A DNA stretch of 64,000 nucleotides from Xestospongia bergquistia (Eukaryota > Porifera > Demospongiae > Haplosclerida > Petrosiidae), in contig OZ014420.1 in the NCBI GenBank assembly GCA_963965975.1, positions 6,598,001-6,662,000 on the forward strand, in the 5' to 3' direction. The notes beneath the pieces are model-generated. The model was not told where the DNA came from. It made no database searches and saw only the letters and a list, made by a program, of their open reading frames with translations. Numbering within the stretch: the stretch's first letter is position 1; every line of letters starts with the position of its first letter. The translations under genes and the position numbers were made by a program. This document shows, piece by piece, positions 20,710 through 43,190 of this stretch.

Positions 20710-22890
20710 ATGGCTACTACTATTGAACCTGACTCCTGTGATCCTCCATGTAGTAATACCTCCTACCTATGTTCTCATAAACAACCACACCCCTATAATG
20801 ACCCTCGTCTCCTCTCCTGTCTTCATTCCTTCTGTAAGACATGTTTAACAGATCTTGTTAACTCAACCAATACTACTATTATATGTCCTACCTGTTATGA
20901 ACCAACATTACTTCATAATAACTCTGGAGTTGATAGCCTGCCTTATAATCTTAGATTGGTCCATGAAATAGAGGCTGCTACCATTGTTGCTAAGGCTAAT
21001 TCTTCTACTCCTGTTGCTTGTGAAGGATGTATCACTGATCAGCCAGCAGTAGCCTACTGTGTTGACTGTGAGGAATTTATCTGTAATGGATGTGAAGGCA
21101 CACATAAAAGAAGAAGAAAATTACTTCATCATGAACTACTCCTCATCAACCATCTTAATGTATCTTCCTTTTTAACTAAAACCAAGTCATCACTCTGTCC
21201 TCGTCATCCTAAAGAACCACTAGACCTTTACTGTGAAGTGTGTCATACTATTACCTGTAGATTATGTGTTCTTACTGGTCATGTTGGTCATACTTGTACT
21301 GACCTTGATCAGGTAGCTAAAAGTAACAAACAAGAACTACAACAATGTCTGCTACTACTAACTACTGCTATATCAGAGCTACAGTCCTCTCAGGAGAAGA
21401 ACATTGCTGCTCAACTTCAGTTGAAAGAGAATACAGAACATGTAAAAGCAACTATTGAATCAGCTTTTGAAGCTCTCTACACTGCTCTTAGAAAACATAA
21501 GGAGAAACTTCTTCAAAAATTACACAAAGTGTCTTCTTTCAAACAAACTAGACTAAAGATGAAGAGAAATGAGATAGTGAGAGCAGAAAAGAAGTTGAGT
21601 TCATCAGTTAATGTAATTGAGTCAACAGTAGCTACTTACACATCATCAGAATTAGTGTCAGTCTGTGATACACTCAAAACCTACCTCCACAATAAAAAGA
21701 TCAACCACTATGATGTCAATATTACTCAGTCTCCCAGTGTTAGTAGCAGTGAGATTAAGTTCTCTGTAGATCCCAAAGTTCTTGTAGCTGAGATAGATCA
21801 GTTTGGAGAGGTAGAATCTACTGTTGATCCATCTTCTAGTGTCATCATTAGTCCGCAGATATCTCGAGCTATTGCTGGTAAGAAATATACCATTATTCTA
21901 GAGACTAGAAATGAGGAAGGTGGTCATTGGACTAAAGGAGGAGAGGATGTCAAAGTGACATTAGTAGACAAATTTAAAAGAGATCACTCGATCAATGGAA
22001 CAGTATTGGACAAAGGTACTGGTCAATATGAGTTGTCTTTCACTCCACCCTCTCCTGATACATATGAGGTTCATATAACTATTGATAACGAACACATCAA
22101 GAATAGTCCATTTACAGTGTACACTAGACCATATCGGGATTATCGTCAACTGAAGGGGCATGTTGCTGTGTTTGAGACTTATAGACCATCTCAGAAACCA
22201 CACTGTATATGTACTTCATCTGATGGAACTATGTATGTATCATGTAGTACTGCAGTATACAAATATAAGAAAGATGGAAGTCTAATAGCTCGTATTGGTA
22301 TAGATGAAGGTAATGTTAAATTTAAGCAGTACAACTGGGGTGTAGCTGTTAAAGGAGATGTTTTATATGTTGCTAACAATGGTGTAAATAGTATCATTAA
22401 ACTAACTACCACTGGAAAGTTAACAGGACAATTTGGACACTTTAATGAAGCTTGGGGTTTATCAATAGATAAAGAGGGCAAAATTTTTGTTACTGATGAC
22501 GATGGTGTCCATATCTTTGACTCTGATGAAACTATCCTGAGAACTATAAAGCATGGGACAACTGTCAAAGGTCTTGCTTTAGATCCCAGTGGTAATATTC
22601 ATGTTACATATTATAATGAAGGTTATGTTGTAGTTTATTCACAGACAGGTGAATATCTTAGAGATTATGGCAAAGGACAGTTGCGAGATCCATGTGGCAT
22701 AGCAGTAGATGAGGAAGGGTATAGTTTAGTGAGCGAGTACAAAGATGGTGGTCAACTCAAGATCTTCAGTCCTGAGGGTAAACTACTTCATAGTGTAGGT
22801 AATTTACAATGTAGTTCTGGTGTGTGTATTAATAATGACTCTAATATTTTTGTTACTAGTGAAATTGATAAGAAAGTTTATAAGTTTTAG
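20710..22890 (+). CDS. TRIM-NHL protein, copy 1 (RING, two B-boxes, coiled coil, filamin, NHL)
   Basis: An intronless ORF of 726 aa. A TCTGTCTAG just before ATACAATGG suggests a spliced leader exon. RING: C37, H39, C42, C45, C59 and C62 are clear (SCLHSFCKTC, CPTC), but the usual first CxxC pair is replaced by C21-S-H23, so the first zinc site is atypical. B-box 1 is at about 104-140 and B-box 2 at about 163-200. A coiled coil spans about 200-330 and a filamin-type Ig domain about 385-490, ending NSPFTVYTRPY. A propeller of about six NHL blades covers 500-726. This order defines the TRIM2/3/71 class of E3 ligases and RNA or substrate binders. There are four copies in the window; this one and those at 25566 and 54920 are complete. 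Confidence 0.9.
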   Translation: MATTIEPDSCDPPCSNTSYLCSHKQPHPYNDPRLLSCLHSFCKTCLTDLVNSTNTTIICPTCYEPTLLHNNSGVDSLPYNLRLVHEIEAATIVAKANSSTPVACEGCITDQPAVAYCVDCEEFICNGCEGTHKRRRKLLHHELLLINHLNVSSFLTKTKSSLCPRHPKEPLDLYCEVCHTITCRLCVLTGHVGHTCTDLDQVAKSNKQELQQCLLLLTTAISELQSSQEKNIAAQLQLKENTEHVKATIESAFEALYTALRKHKEKLLQKLHKVSSFKQTRLKMKRNEIVRAEKKLSSSVNVIESTVATYTSSELVSVCDTLKTYLHNKKINHYDVNITQSPSVSSSEIKFSVDPKVLVAEIDQFGEVESTVDPSSSVIISPQISRAIAGKKYTIILETRNEEGGHWTKGGEDVKVTLVDKFKRDHSINGTVLDKGTGQYELSFTPPSPDTYEVHITIDNEHIKNSPFTVYTRPYRDYRQLKGHVAVFETYRPSQKPHCICTSSDGTMYVSCSTAVYKYKKDGSLIARIGIDEGNVKFKQYNWGVAVKGDVLYVANNGVNSIIKLTTTGKLTGQFGHFNEAWGLSIDKEGKIFVTDDDGVHIFDSDETILRTIKHGTTVKGLALDPSGNIHVTYYNEGYVVVYSQTGEYLRDYGKGQLRDPCGIAVDEEGYSLVSEYKDGGQLKIFSPEGKLLHSVGNLQCSSGVCINNDSNIFVTSEIDKKVYKF

Positions 22891-22970
22891 TGTTATTTTA
22901 TTAACAATGAGATTAGTTATTAGTTAATTTAATTTTAAGACATTTTTTGTAATTAAAAATTTAATGTTTA

Positions 22971-24139
22971 ATACAGACAGTTTTGACTTCAGTGTAAAAA
23001 TCCAATGAATCTTTGAGACCTTCACGTCCAATACCAGAATACTTACAACCACCAAATGGTACATTGAGATCTCTAACTAACCAACAGTTCACCCACACAG
23101 TACCTACCTGAGAGAGAGAGAGATGAACTAATCCAATGATGGAAACTAACCTCTAGTGCCTGAGAGACACGATGAGTTCTACCAGAGTTCTCTGTCCACA
23201 GACTAGCACATAATCCATATTTAACAGAGTTGGTCTTTGGATTACCTAATAAAAGAGGACACACACAGAGCATACTTGATGAAATATATGTCTCCTGACC
23301 TCTTCTTCAGTTTTAAATGGAACAATACAAGTTACTGGTCCAAATATCTCTTCAGTCATTAATGGACTATCATCAGATACATTAGTGATTACCATAGGAC
23401 GCATGAAGTAACCCTAAGGAATACAATAAGGTCAAAGAAAGAGTATGTCACAATACTGATATTTTTATTTTTGTCAGGTAGATGTAGTTCTTCTAATCCA
23501 CAATGGATGGTACAGCCCTCCTTCTTAGCTAACTCAACATAAGACTGAACCTTTAATCTGTATTAACTGATAATGTTGGCAGTGAGTTAAGCAGACCTTT
23601 GCTAAATGTTCTTTAGTATTAAGTGCTCCTAACATGTTATTGGAATCTTCTGGATCACCAACTTTAATATTTCTATAATAAATCAAGTTAGCATTACCAA
23701 TAGAAGCTGTACTATATATTGTATGATGATCTAGTATTTACTTAGCCAGCTGTACATATCTGTCAACAAATGTATCAAAGATGTATTCCTGGACAAAGAT
23801 ACGTGATGTTGTCAGACACACCTCTCCCTGATTAATAAATGCAGACCGAATCATTACTGGTAGACATTTATCCAGATCGACATCAGCAAAGACAATACCG
23901 GCATTTTTACCGCCAAGCTATAATAGTTTAGGCAAATGTGATTGGTGGGTATTTCTATAGCCCAGCTAACCTCAAGTGATAACTTTTTACAATATGGTGC
24001 TGAGACTCGCTGTATTCTCTCTCCAGTAGCTGTACTACCAGTAAAGGAAATTATAGGAACATCTGGATGAGTAACGAGAGCTTCTCCAGCTTTAGGTCCA
24101 GTACCAAACACAATATTACATACACCAGGAGGAAGACCT

Positions 24140-24170
<31 letters not shown>

Positions 24171-24252
24171 CATTTGGTTCCTCCATTGTTGTTGTACCTA
24201 CCTGCCTCTACCATGACCTGTGCTAACATATATGCAGTTAGAGAGGTCATCT
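22971..24252 (-). pseudogene. ALDH8A1 3'-half duplicate (unit A), truncated
   Basis: It contains the exons for the C-terminal half, from the segment ending [16 protein letters not shown] through the active-site exon ([11 protein letters not shown]) to the terminal [10 protein letters not shown], but the 5' exons are absent because the duplication breakpoint lies at about 24252. In the exon at about 23157-23246 one base is missing compared with unit B (GTTGGTCTTTGG against GTTAGTTCTTTGG). This shifts the frame inside the segment that reads [14 protein letters not shown] in the intact gene. With no start and a frameshift it cannot encode the enzyme. Confidence 0.88.
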
Positions 24253-24975
24253 CACTAACTAACCACGTCTCAACCAAGTCACACCAAAGTGCTAAGTTAA
24301 AGTATTTTTGTTTGTTTTTGGTGTCACATGACATGTTGTCCTCCCTGTACAGGTGCCCCTGCGTTAATCGAACACAAAAATCAAAAATTTCTTATTATCA
24401 ATAACCCAACTCCAGCTACACTATCTCACTTCATCAATGTAAGATTATCTCCTCTCTAAATCTCTCACTCGGCTCTCTTGCACTTGACTCGTATTATTAT
24501 TGTCTCATTCCTTACAATAGGAGTTGGAGAAACACAATGCTAAAGTCGTAGTACGATGTTGTGATCCATCATACAGTGCTCAGCCTTTAGAGGAGAAAGG
24601 CATCTCTGTAGTAGTAAGTCTACTGGAGGGATCTATGAGCTTGTAAATATATGAACAGTATTAATTTAAGTATTGTTCCTTTTTAGGATCTTCAATTTGA
24701 TGATGGTGGTTCTCCTCCTGAAGAGATAACCAAAAAATGGTTAGAGCTTGTTAAAGATACGTTTGATAAACGTCTCTATTGCTGTTCATTGTGTGGCTGG
24801 ACTAGGAAGGTGAGCCACACCCCTCAATGATAACGTTAAGTCAGGCTTGTGTTTCCTTTAGAGCACCTGTATTGGTAGCTATAGCACTGATTGAGAAAGG
24901 GTTTAAATATCATGAAGCTGTTGATTATATTCGCAGGTAAATATGAAAAAATTGAACCGGTTAAATAGATTGTAA

Positions 24976-25010
<35 letters not shown>

Positions 25011-25097
25011 AGTATGAGAAGAGGGGCAATAAATAAACGTCAACTAGACTTCCTTGAAAACTACAAACCAAAGGATAGCAAATGTAGGATCATGTGA
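24253..25097 (+). pseudogene. PTP4A duplicate (unit B), non-functional
   Basis: All six PTP4A exons are recognisable, but three lesions are visible. The start codons are missing because the duplication begins inside exon 1. The first donor is mutated from GTGGTAAGTT to GTGCTAAGTT, destroying the GT. In the exon with the active site, eight bases net are lost (AAACGTCCTGATTGTTCTATT becomes AAACGTCTCTATT), shifting the frame just before HCVAGLGR. The CaaX end is still present. Confidence 0.9.
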
Positions 25098-25565
25098 CTA
25101 GCACATGACATCTATATGATCACCTCCACAAATATACCATTGATCTGTTGTTGAGGTCATCGATGGCTACATTGGAGTAGCCCCTATAATTATTGAACTT
25201 AATTATTATTATTATTATCTTTGTCTTGAGGTAAAATTGCTATTTCAATCATGCACCATTATTATTAATTATTATTGTAAGAGCAAAAATTGTTTTAAAT
25301 GTGTATGTGTATTATATTATTAATTATTAGTAGTAATAATAAAGTTATTTGTTATTTTATTATCACAGATGTAGATTTATTTCTTGTAAATGTTTTATTG
25401 TAAAAATGCTATTTATTATAACCACTGTGATGTGCTGTTACTATAAATAGACTGTTATTAATAGTACTATCATATGACTAGTGCTGTGTGGATTTAAATA
25501 GCAAGTTTTAAATTTATTAGTTATTAGTATTTGATGTTTATTCTCTTCCTCTGTCTAGTAATACA

Positions 25566-27740
25566 ATGGCTACTATTACTATTGAACCTGACTCCTGTGA
25601 TCCTCCATGTAGTAATACCTCCTACCTATGTTCTTATAGGCAACCACACCCCTATAATGACCCTCGTCTCCTCTCCTGTCTTCATTCCTTCTGTAAGACA
25701 TGTTTAACAGATCTTGTTAACTCAACCAATACTACTATTATATGTCCTACCTGTTATGAACCAACATTACTTCATAATAACTCTGGAGTTGATGACTTGC
25801 CTTATAATCTTAGATTGGTCCATGAAATAGAGGCTGCTACCATCATTGCTAAGGCTAATTCTTCTACTCCTATTGTTTGTGAAGGATGTATCACTGATCA
25901 ACCAGCAATAGCCTACTGTGTTGACTGTGAGGAATTTATCTGTAATGACTGTGAAGGTACACATAAAAGGAGAAGAAATTTACTTCATCATGAACTACTC
26001 CTCATCAACCATTTTAACATATCTTCCCTTCTAATTAAAACCAAACCATCATTCTGTCCTCGTCATCCTAAAGAACCACTAGACCTTTACTGTGAAGTGT
26101 GTCATACTATTACCTGTAGATTATGTGTTCTTACTGGTCATGTTGGTCATACTTGTACTGACCTTGATCAGGTAGCTGACAGTAACAAACAAGAACTACA
26201 ACAGTGTCTCTTACCACTAACTACTGCTATATCAGAGCTACAGTCCTCTCAGGAGAAGAACACTGCTGCTCAACTTCAGTTGAAAGAGAATACAGAACAT
26301 ATAAAAGTAACTATTGAATCAGCTTTTAAAGCTCTCTACACTGCTCTTAGAAAATGTAAGGAGAAACTTCTTCAAAAATTACACAAAGTGTCTTCTGTCA
26401 AACAAACTAGACTAAAGATGAAGAGAGATGAGATAGTTAGGGCAGCAGAAAAGTTGAGTTCATCAGTTAATGTAATTGAGTCAACAGTAGCTACTTACAC
26501 ATCATCAGAATTAGTGTTAGTCTGTGACACACTCAAAACCTACCTGAACAATAAAAAGATCAACCACTATGATGTCAATATTACTCAGTCTCCCAGTGTT
26601 AGTAGCAGTGAGATTAAGTTCTCTGTAGATTCAAAGGTTCTTCTAACTGAGATAGATCAGTTTGGAGAGGTAGAATCTACTGTTGATCCATCTTCTAGTG
26701 TCATCATTAGTCCAAAGATATCTCGAGCTATTGCTGGTAAGAAATTTACCATTATTCTAGAGACTAGAAATGAGGAAGGTGGTCATTGGACTAAAGGAGG
26801 AGAGGATGTCAAAGTGACATTAGTAGACAAATTTAAAAGAGATTACTCGATCAATGGAACAGTACTGGACAAAGGTATTGGTCAATATGAGTTATCTTTC
26901 ACTCCACCCTCTCCTGGTACATATGAGGTTCATGTAACTATTGATAATGAACACATCAAAAATATTCCATTTACAGTGTACGCTAGACCATATCAAGATT
27001 ATTGTCAACTGAAGGAACCCATTAGAGTGATTGAGACTGAACAGATACCACTTGGTATATGTACATCATCTGATGGAACTATATATGTCTCATGTTTTAC
27101 TGCAGTATACAAATATAAGAAAGATGGAAGTCTAATAGCTTGTATTGGTATAGATGAAGGTAATGTTAAATTTAAACCATGCAACTGGGGTATAGCTGTT
27201 AAAGGAGATGTTTTATATGTTGCTAATGATAAAATAAGGAGTATTATTAAACTGACTACAGCTGGAGAGTTAATAGGACAATTTGGACAGTTTAAAGATG
27301 TTCGAGGTATAACAATGGATGAAGAGGACAAGATATATGTTAGTGATAACAATAGTGTCCATATCTTTAACTCTGATGAAACCATCCTGAGAACTATAAA
27401 GTGCGTGACAGTTGCCAAAGGTCTTGCTTTAGATCCCAGTGGTAATATTCATGTTACATATTATAATGAAGGTTATGTTGCAGTTTATTCACAGACTGGT
27501 AAATATCTTAGATGTTATGGCAAAGGACAGTTAAAGAGTCCATGGGGTATAGCAGTAGATGAGGAAGGATATAGTTTAGTGAGTGAGCGCATATATGGTG
27601 GTCAACTCAAGATCTTTAGTCCTGAGGGTAAACTAATTAATAGTGTAGGTAATTTACATTATAGTTCTGGTGTGTGTATTAATAATGACTCTAATATTTT
27701 TGTTACTAGTGAAAATGATAGAAAAGTTTATATGTTTTAG
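25566..27740 (+). CDS. TRIM-NHL protein, copy 2
   Basis: An intronless ORF of 724 aa with the same domain order as the 20710-22890 product (atypical RING, B-box 1, B-box 2, coiled coil, filamin, NHL). Substitutions cluster in the NHL propeller (for example ACIGIDEGNVKFKPCNW against ARIGIDEGNVKFKQYNW) and after the filamin domain, while RING and B-boxes are nearly constant. That pattern would fit ligand-surface diversification. The frame is fully open with no lesions, so the copy is probably expressed. Confidence 0.9.
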   Translation: MATITIEPDSCDPPCSNTSYLCSYRQPHPYNDPRLLSCLHSFCKTCLTDLVNSTNTTIICPTCYEPTLLHNNSGVDDLPYNLRLVHEIEAATIIAKANSSTPIVCEGCITDQPAIAYCVDCEEFICNDCEGTHKRRRNLLHHELLLINHFNISSLLIKTKPSFCPRHPKEPLDLYCEVCHTITCRLCVLTGHVGHTCTDLDQVADSNKQELQQCLLPLTTAISELQSSQEKNTAAQLQLKENTEHIKVTIESAFKALYTALRKCKEKLLQKLHKVSSVKQTRLKMKRDEIVRAAEKLSSSVNVIESTVATYTSSELVLVCDTLKTYLNNKKINHYDVNITQSPSVSSSEIKFSVDSKVLLTEIDQFGEVESTVDPSSSVIISPKISRAIAGKKFTIILETRNEEGGHWTKGGEDVKVTLVDKFKRDYSINGTVLDKGIGQYELSFTPPSPGTYEVHVTIDNEHIKNIPFTVYARPYQDYCQLKEPIRVIETEQIPLGICTSSDGTIYVSCFTAVYKYKKDGSLIACIGIDEGNVKFKPCNWGIAVKGDVLYVANDKIRSIIKLTTAGELIGQFGQFKDVRGITMDEEDKIYVSDNNSVHIFNSDETILRTIKCVTVAKGLALDPSGNIHVTYYNEGYVAVYSQTGKYLRCYGKGQLKSPWGIAVDEEGYSLVSERIYGGQLKIFSPEGKLINSVGNLHYSSGVCINNDSNIFVTSENDRKVYMF

Positions 27741-27809
27741 TGTTATTTTATTAACAATGAGATTAGTTATTAGTTAATTTAATTTTAAGACATTTTTGTA
27801 ATTACAAAT

Positions 27810-29843
27810 TTAATGTTTAATACAGACAGTTTTGACTTCAGTGTAAAAATCCAATGAATCTTTGAGACCTTCACGTCCAATACCAGAATACTTACAACCA
27901 CCAAATGGTACATTGAGATCTCTAACTAACCAACAGTTCACCCACACAGTACCTACCTGAGAGAGAGAGAGAGAGAGATGAACTAATCCAATGATGGAAA
28001 CTAACCTCTAGTGCCTGAGAGACACGATGAGTTCTACCAGAGTTCTCTGTCCACAGACTAGCACATAATCCATATTTAACAGAGTTAGTTCTTTGGATTA
28101 CCTAATAAAAGAGGACACACACAGAGAGCATACTTGATGAAATATATGTCTCCTGACCTCTTCTTCAGTTTTAAATGGAACAATACAAGTTATTGGTCCA
28201 AATATCTCTTCAGTCATTAATGGACTATCATCATATACATTAGTGATTACGATAGGACGCATGAAGTAACCCTAAGGAATACAATAAGGTCAAAGAAAGA
28301 GTATGTCACAATACTGACATTTTTATTTTTGTCAGGTAAATGTAGTTCTTCTAATCCACAACAAATGGTACAGCCCTCCTTCTTAGCTAACTCAACATAA
28401 GACTGAACCTTTAATGTGTATTAACTGATAGTGTTGGTAGTGAGTTAAGCAGACCTTTGCTAAATGTTCTTTAGTATTAAGTGCTCCTAACATGTTATTG
28501 GAGTCTTCTGGATCACCAACTTTAATATTTCTATAATAAATCAAGTTAGCATTACTAATAGAAGCTGTACTATATATTGTATGATGATCTAGTATTTACT
28601 TAGCCAGCTGTACATATCTGTCAACAAATGTATCAAAGATGTCCTCCTGGACAAAGATACGTGATGTTGTCAGACACACCTCTCCCTGATTAATAAATGC
28701 AGACCGAATCGTTACTGGAAGACATTTATCGAGATCGACATCAGCAAAGACAATACCGGCATTTTTACCGCCAAGCTATAATAATTTAGGCAAATGTGAT
28801 TGGTGGGTATTTCTATAGCCCGGCTAACCTCAAGTGATAACTTTTTACAATATGGTGCTGAGACTCGCTGTATTCTCTCTCCAGTAGCTGTACTACCAGT
28901 AAAGGAGATTATAGGAACATCTGGATGAGTAACGAGAGCTTCTCCAGCTTTAGGTCCAGTACCAAACACAATATTACATACACCAGGAGGAAGACCTAGA
29001 GAAAGAGAGAGAGAGATGCACATTTGGTTCCTCCATTGTTGTTGTACCTACCTGCCTCTACCATGACCTGCGCTAACATATATGCAGTTAGAGAGGTCAT
29101 CTCACTAGGTTTACATACTACTGTACAACCAGCTGCTAGTGCTGGTGCTATCTTGAAGGACAAGAGATAAAGTGGGAGGTTCCAAGGAGAGATCTGACCA
29201 GCCACACCTCCTGGATGACGACAAGTATAATTAGTAGCACCTGCTTCAGTCAATACAGTAGAGCTGTAAATAAATAAAAATTACATGTAAGAAGTGATAA
29301 TAATTTATAGTCTCATTCCAATGTCTACCAGATGGGAATGAGACTAGTAATAATCACCGCCCACTTATTAATGAAGTTCATCCACCTACTCAATATTAAA
29401 GTGTGGGAGGATAAAAACTCACGTATCAATAACATGAAGACTTCCACTTGCAAAGAACCTAAAGTTGAGACACACACGAGGTATATCAACTACCTTAGCC
29501 AGCCAAACTGGTTTTCCTTGATCACGTGACTCTGCCTGAGCAAATTCATCCAGACGAGACTCCACAATATCGGCAATCTTGTTCATGAGACGCGACCGCT
29601 CTCTAGCTGATGTCTTAGACCATCTAGAAAATAAATTGAAAGATATAATAATTTTCAATACATCATTGATTACGTTTTGAAGGCTTTCTTTGCTGCCTCA
29701 ACAGCAAGATCAATCTCTTGTTTGCCACTATCAGGTACTTTAAGGAATACTTCTCCAGTAGCTGGATTATAGCTATCGAGATGACTAGAACAAGGGATGA
29801 ATTGGCCATCAATAAAATTCTCGAGTGTCTTGATATCTGCCAT
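27810..29843 (-). CDS. ALDH8A1: Aldehyde dehydrogenase 8A1-like (2-aminomuconic semialdehyde dehydrogenase)
   Basis: A multi-exon minus-strand gene. The start is the complement of 29841-29843 ([18 protein letters not shown]) and the stop is at 27810. Recognisable segments in order: [81 protein letters not shown], the catalytic [48 protein letters not shown] and [13 protein letters not shown]. The last three exons (28158-28271, 28006-28101 and 27810-27956) keep frame. By homology it acts in the kynurenine branch of tryptophan breakdown or in retinal oxidation, using NAD+. Its start faces the CEP97-like gene 219 bp away. Confidence 0.9.
29309..29345. repeat. 11-bp-arm hairpin in an ALDH8A1 intron
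   Basis: AGTCTCATTCC (29309-29319) pairs with GGAATGAGACT (29335-29345) across 15 nt. A similar end sequence occurs in the hairpin at 37181-37229. Confidence 0.8.
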
Positions 29844-30062
29844 TGCGTTTGTGCATGAAGGAGCTCATTGGAGGTGTGTTTGGGGTGGGGCTAATTAAAA
29901 TTAATTTGTATATGGCGGGAGTGAAAACTGGTTTGCTCCTGACTATTAGAGACAGTGTTAGTTTTAAAGTAAAGAACTTGTATGTAATTCAGTCCGTTAT
30001 AGTCTATCTAATTTATAATTACTTCTACTTCTTTTTGATTAGATTTAATTAAGCCTGTAATT
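29844..30062. promoter_or_regulatory. Divergent promoter, ALDH8A1 and CEP97-like gene
   Basis: 219 bp separate the two start codons. The middle has G-rich stretches (GGTGTGTTTGGGGTGGGGC at about 29872-29890) and no clear TATA box. Confidence 0.5.
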
Positions 30063-42278
<12,216 letters not shown>

Positions 42279-43190
42279 CTTTATTTCTCTACAATAGACT
42301 TTGAAACAAACAACTATTTTTTTCACAACAACATGTATGATAAGAAGTAAATGTAACTTAAATACATGAAATGATTACATTAAACATTTTAAATTCTCAC
42401 AATAACAAAATGAAAACAAAATTAATCACTTGAGATTAAATGAAGTATTAATAACAAACTAATGATAATTACAACTTTCAACTAATATTTTAAAAAATGA
42501 TCAAAGAAAAACAAACAGCCATTACAATTCTTGGTCAATATAATGGTCTGTTATCAAAATAACACAGTAAATCACAAGACAACATTAACATGTGATAGTA
42601 TGTTAGAGAATGATTCTCAATTTTAGAAAGTCCAATGTAAAAGGCAAGAATATCGTTAATTTTGCGGTTGGTCTCCTTTGGTATGATTTTTATAGTCGTC
42701 ATTGACCCTGTCAGGAGGGGCAAGTAGCTCCACTCACCCATTGTAAAGTAGGTGGAGACTGTTCTCGTTCTATTTCAGGTGATATAAGAAGTTTGTCTAA
42801 ATCCCTGAAGGAGGGAGAGTCGAGTCGTGTACATTATTACTATAAGTCCGTGCCAAGAAAATTAGAAGAGAGAAAAAGAAAAGAACGCAGTTGTTGAAAT
42901 TGTCAAATTTAGTCTCTTAAACTTGTGTCTCAAAAATATTTTGTGTGTGTCTTCAATAAATGTTTGTTCAACGTTTAGGATCTCAAAAGAGGCAGGGGTT
43001 TTACTGTTGGTGAGATCCCGTATTAAACGTCTACTATATATTGTAACCAGCTGATAATTTGTGTCAAAGGTACAGTCACATTACTGGGAAAATAGCTGGT
43101 TACGTTATATCGTATGAAAGTGCTTTAGCAACTTTCTACGTCATTTGTTAGTCTACTAGTTGAAAAGTCAATGTCGTTACGTCACGTAGT
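42279..43190. other. Convergent intergenic region
   Basis: 912 bp between the stops of the CEP97-like gene and HEY. It is AT-rich and probably 3' UTR on both sides. A 10-bp inverted repeat (GTAACCAGCT..AGCTGGTTAC, about 43040-43104) is the only structure noted; no gene is seen. Confidence 0.5.

Larger units (their letters stand above)
19298..29108. repeat. Tandem segmental duplication, two units of about 4.9 kb
   Basis: Unit A (about 19298-24252) and unit B (about 24253-29108) each contain PTP4A exons, a TRIM-NHL gene and the 3' part of ALDH8A1 in the same order and orientation, with introns and spacers over 90% alike by eye. The junction lies near 24247-24255, where ALDH sequence GAGGTCATCTCACTA runs straight into PTP4A exon 1 sequence AACTAACCACGTCTC. 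In unit B the ALDH exon continues instead (AGGTTTACATACTACTG). The duplication cut both outer genes, leaving one complete PTP4A (left) and one complete ALDH8A1 (right). Confidence 0.9.
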
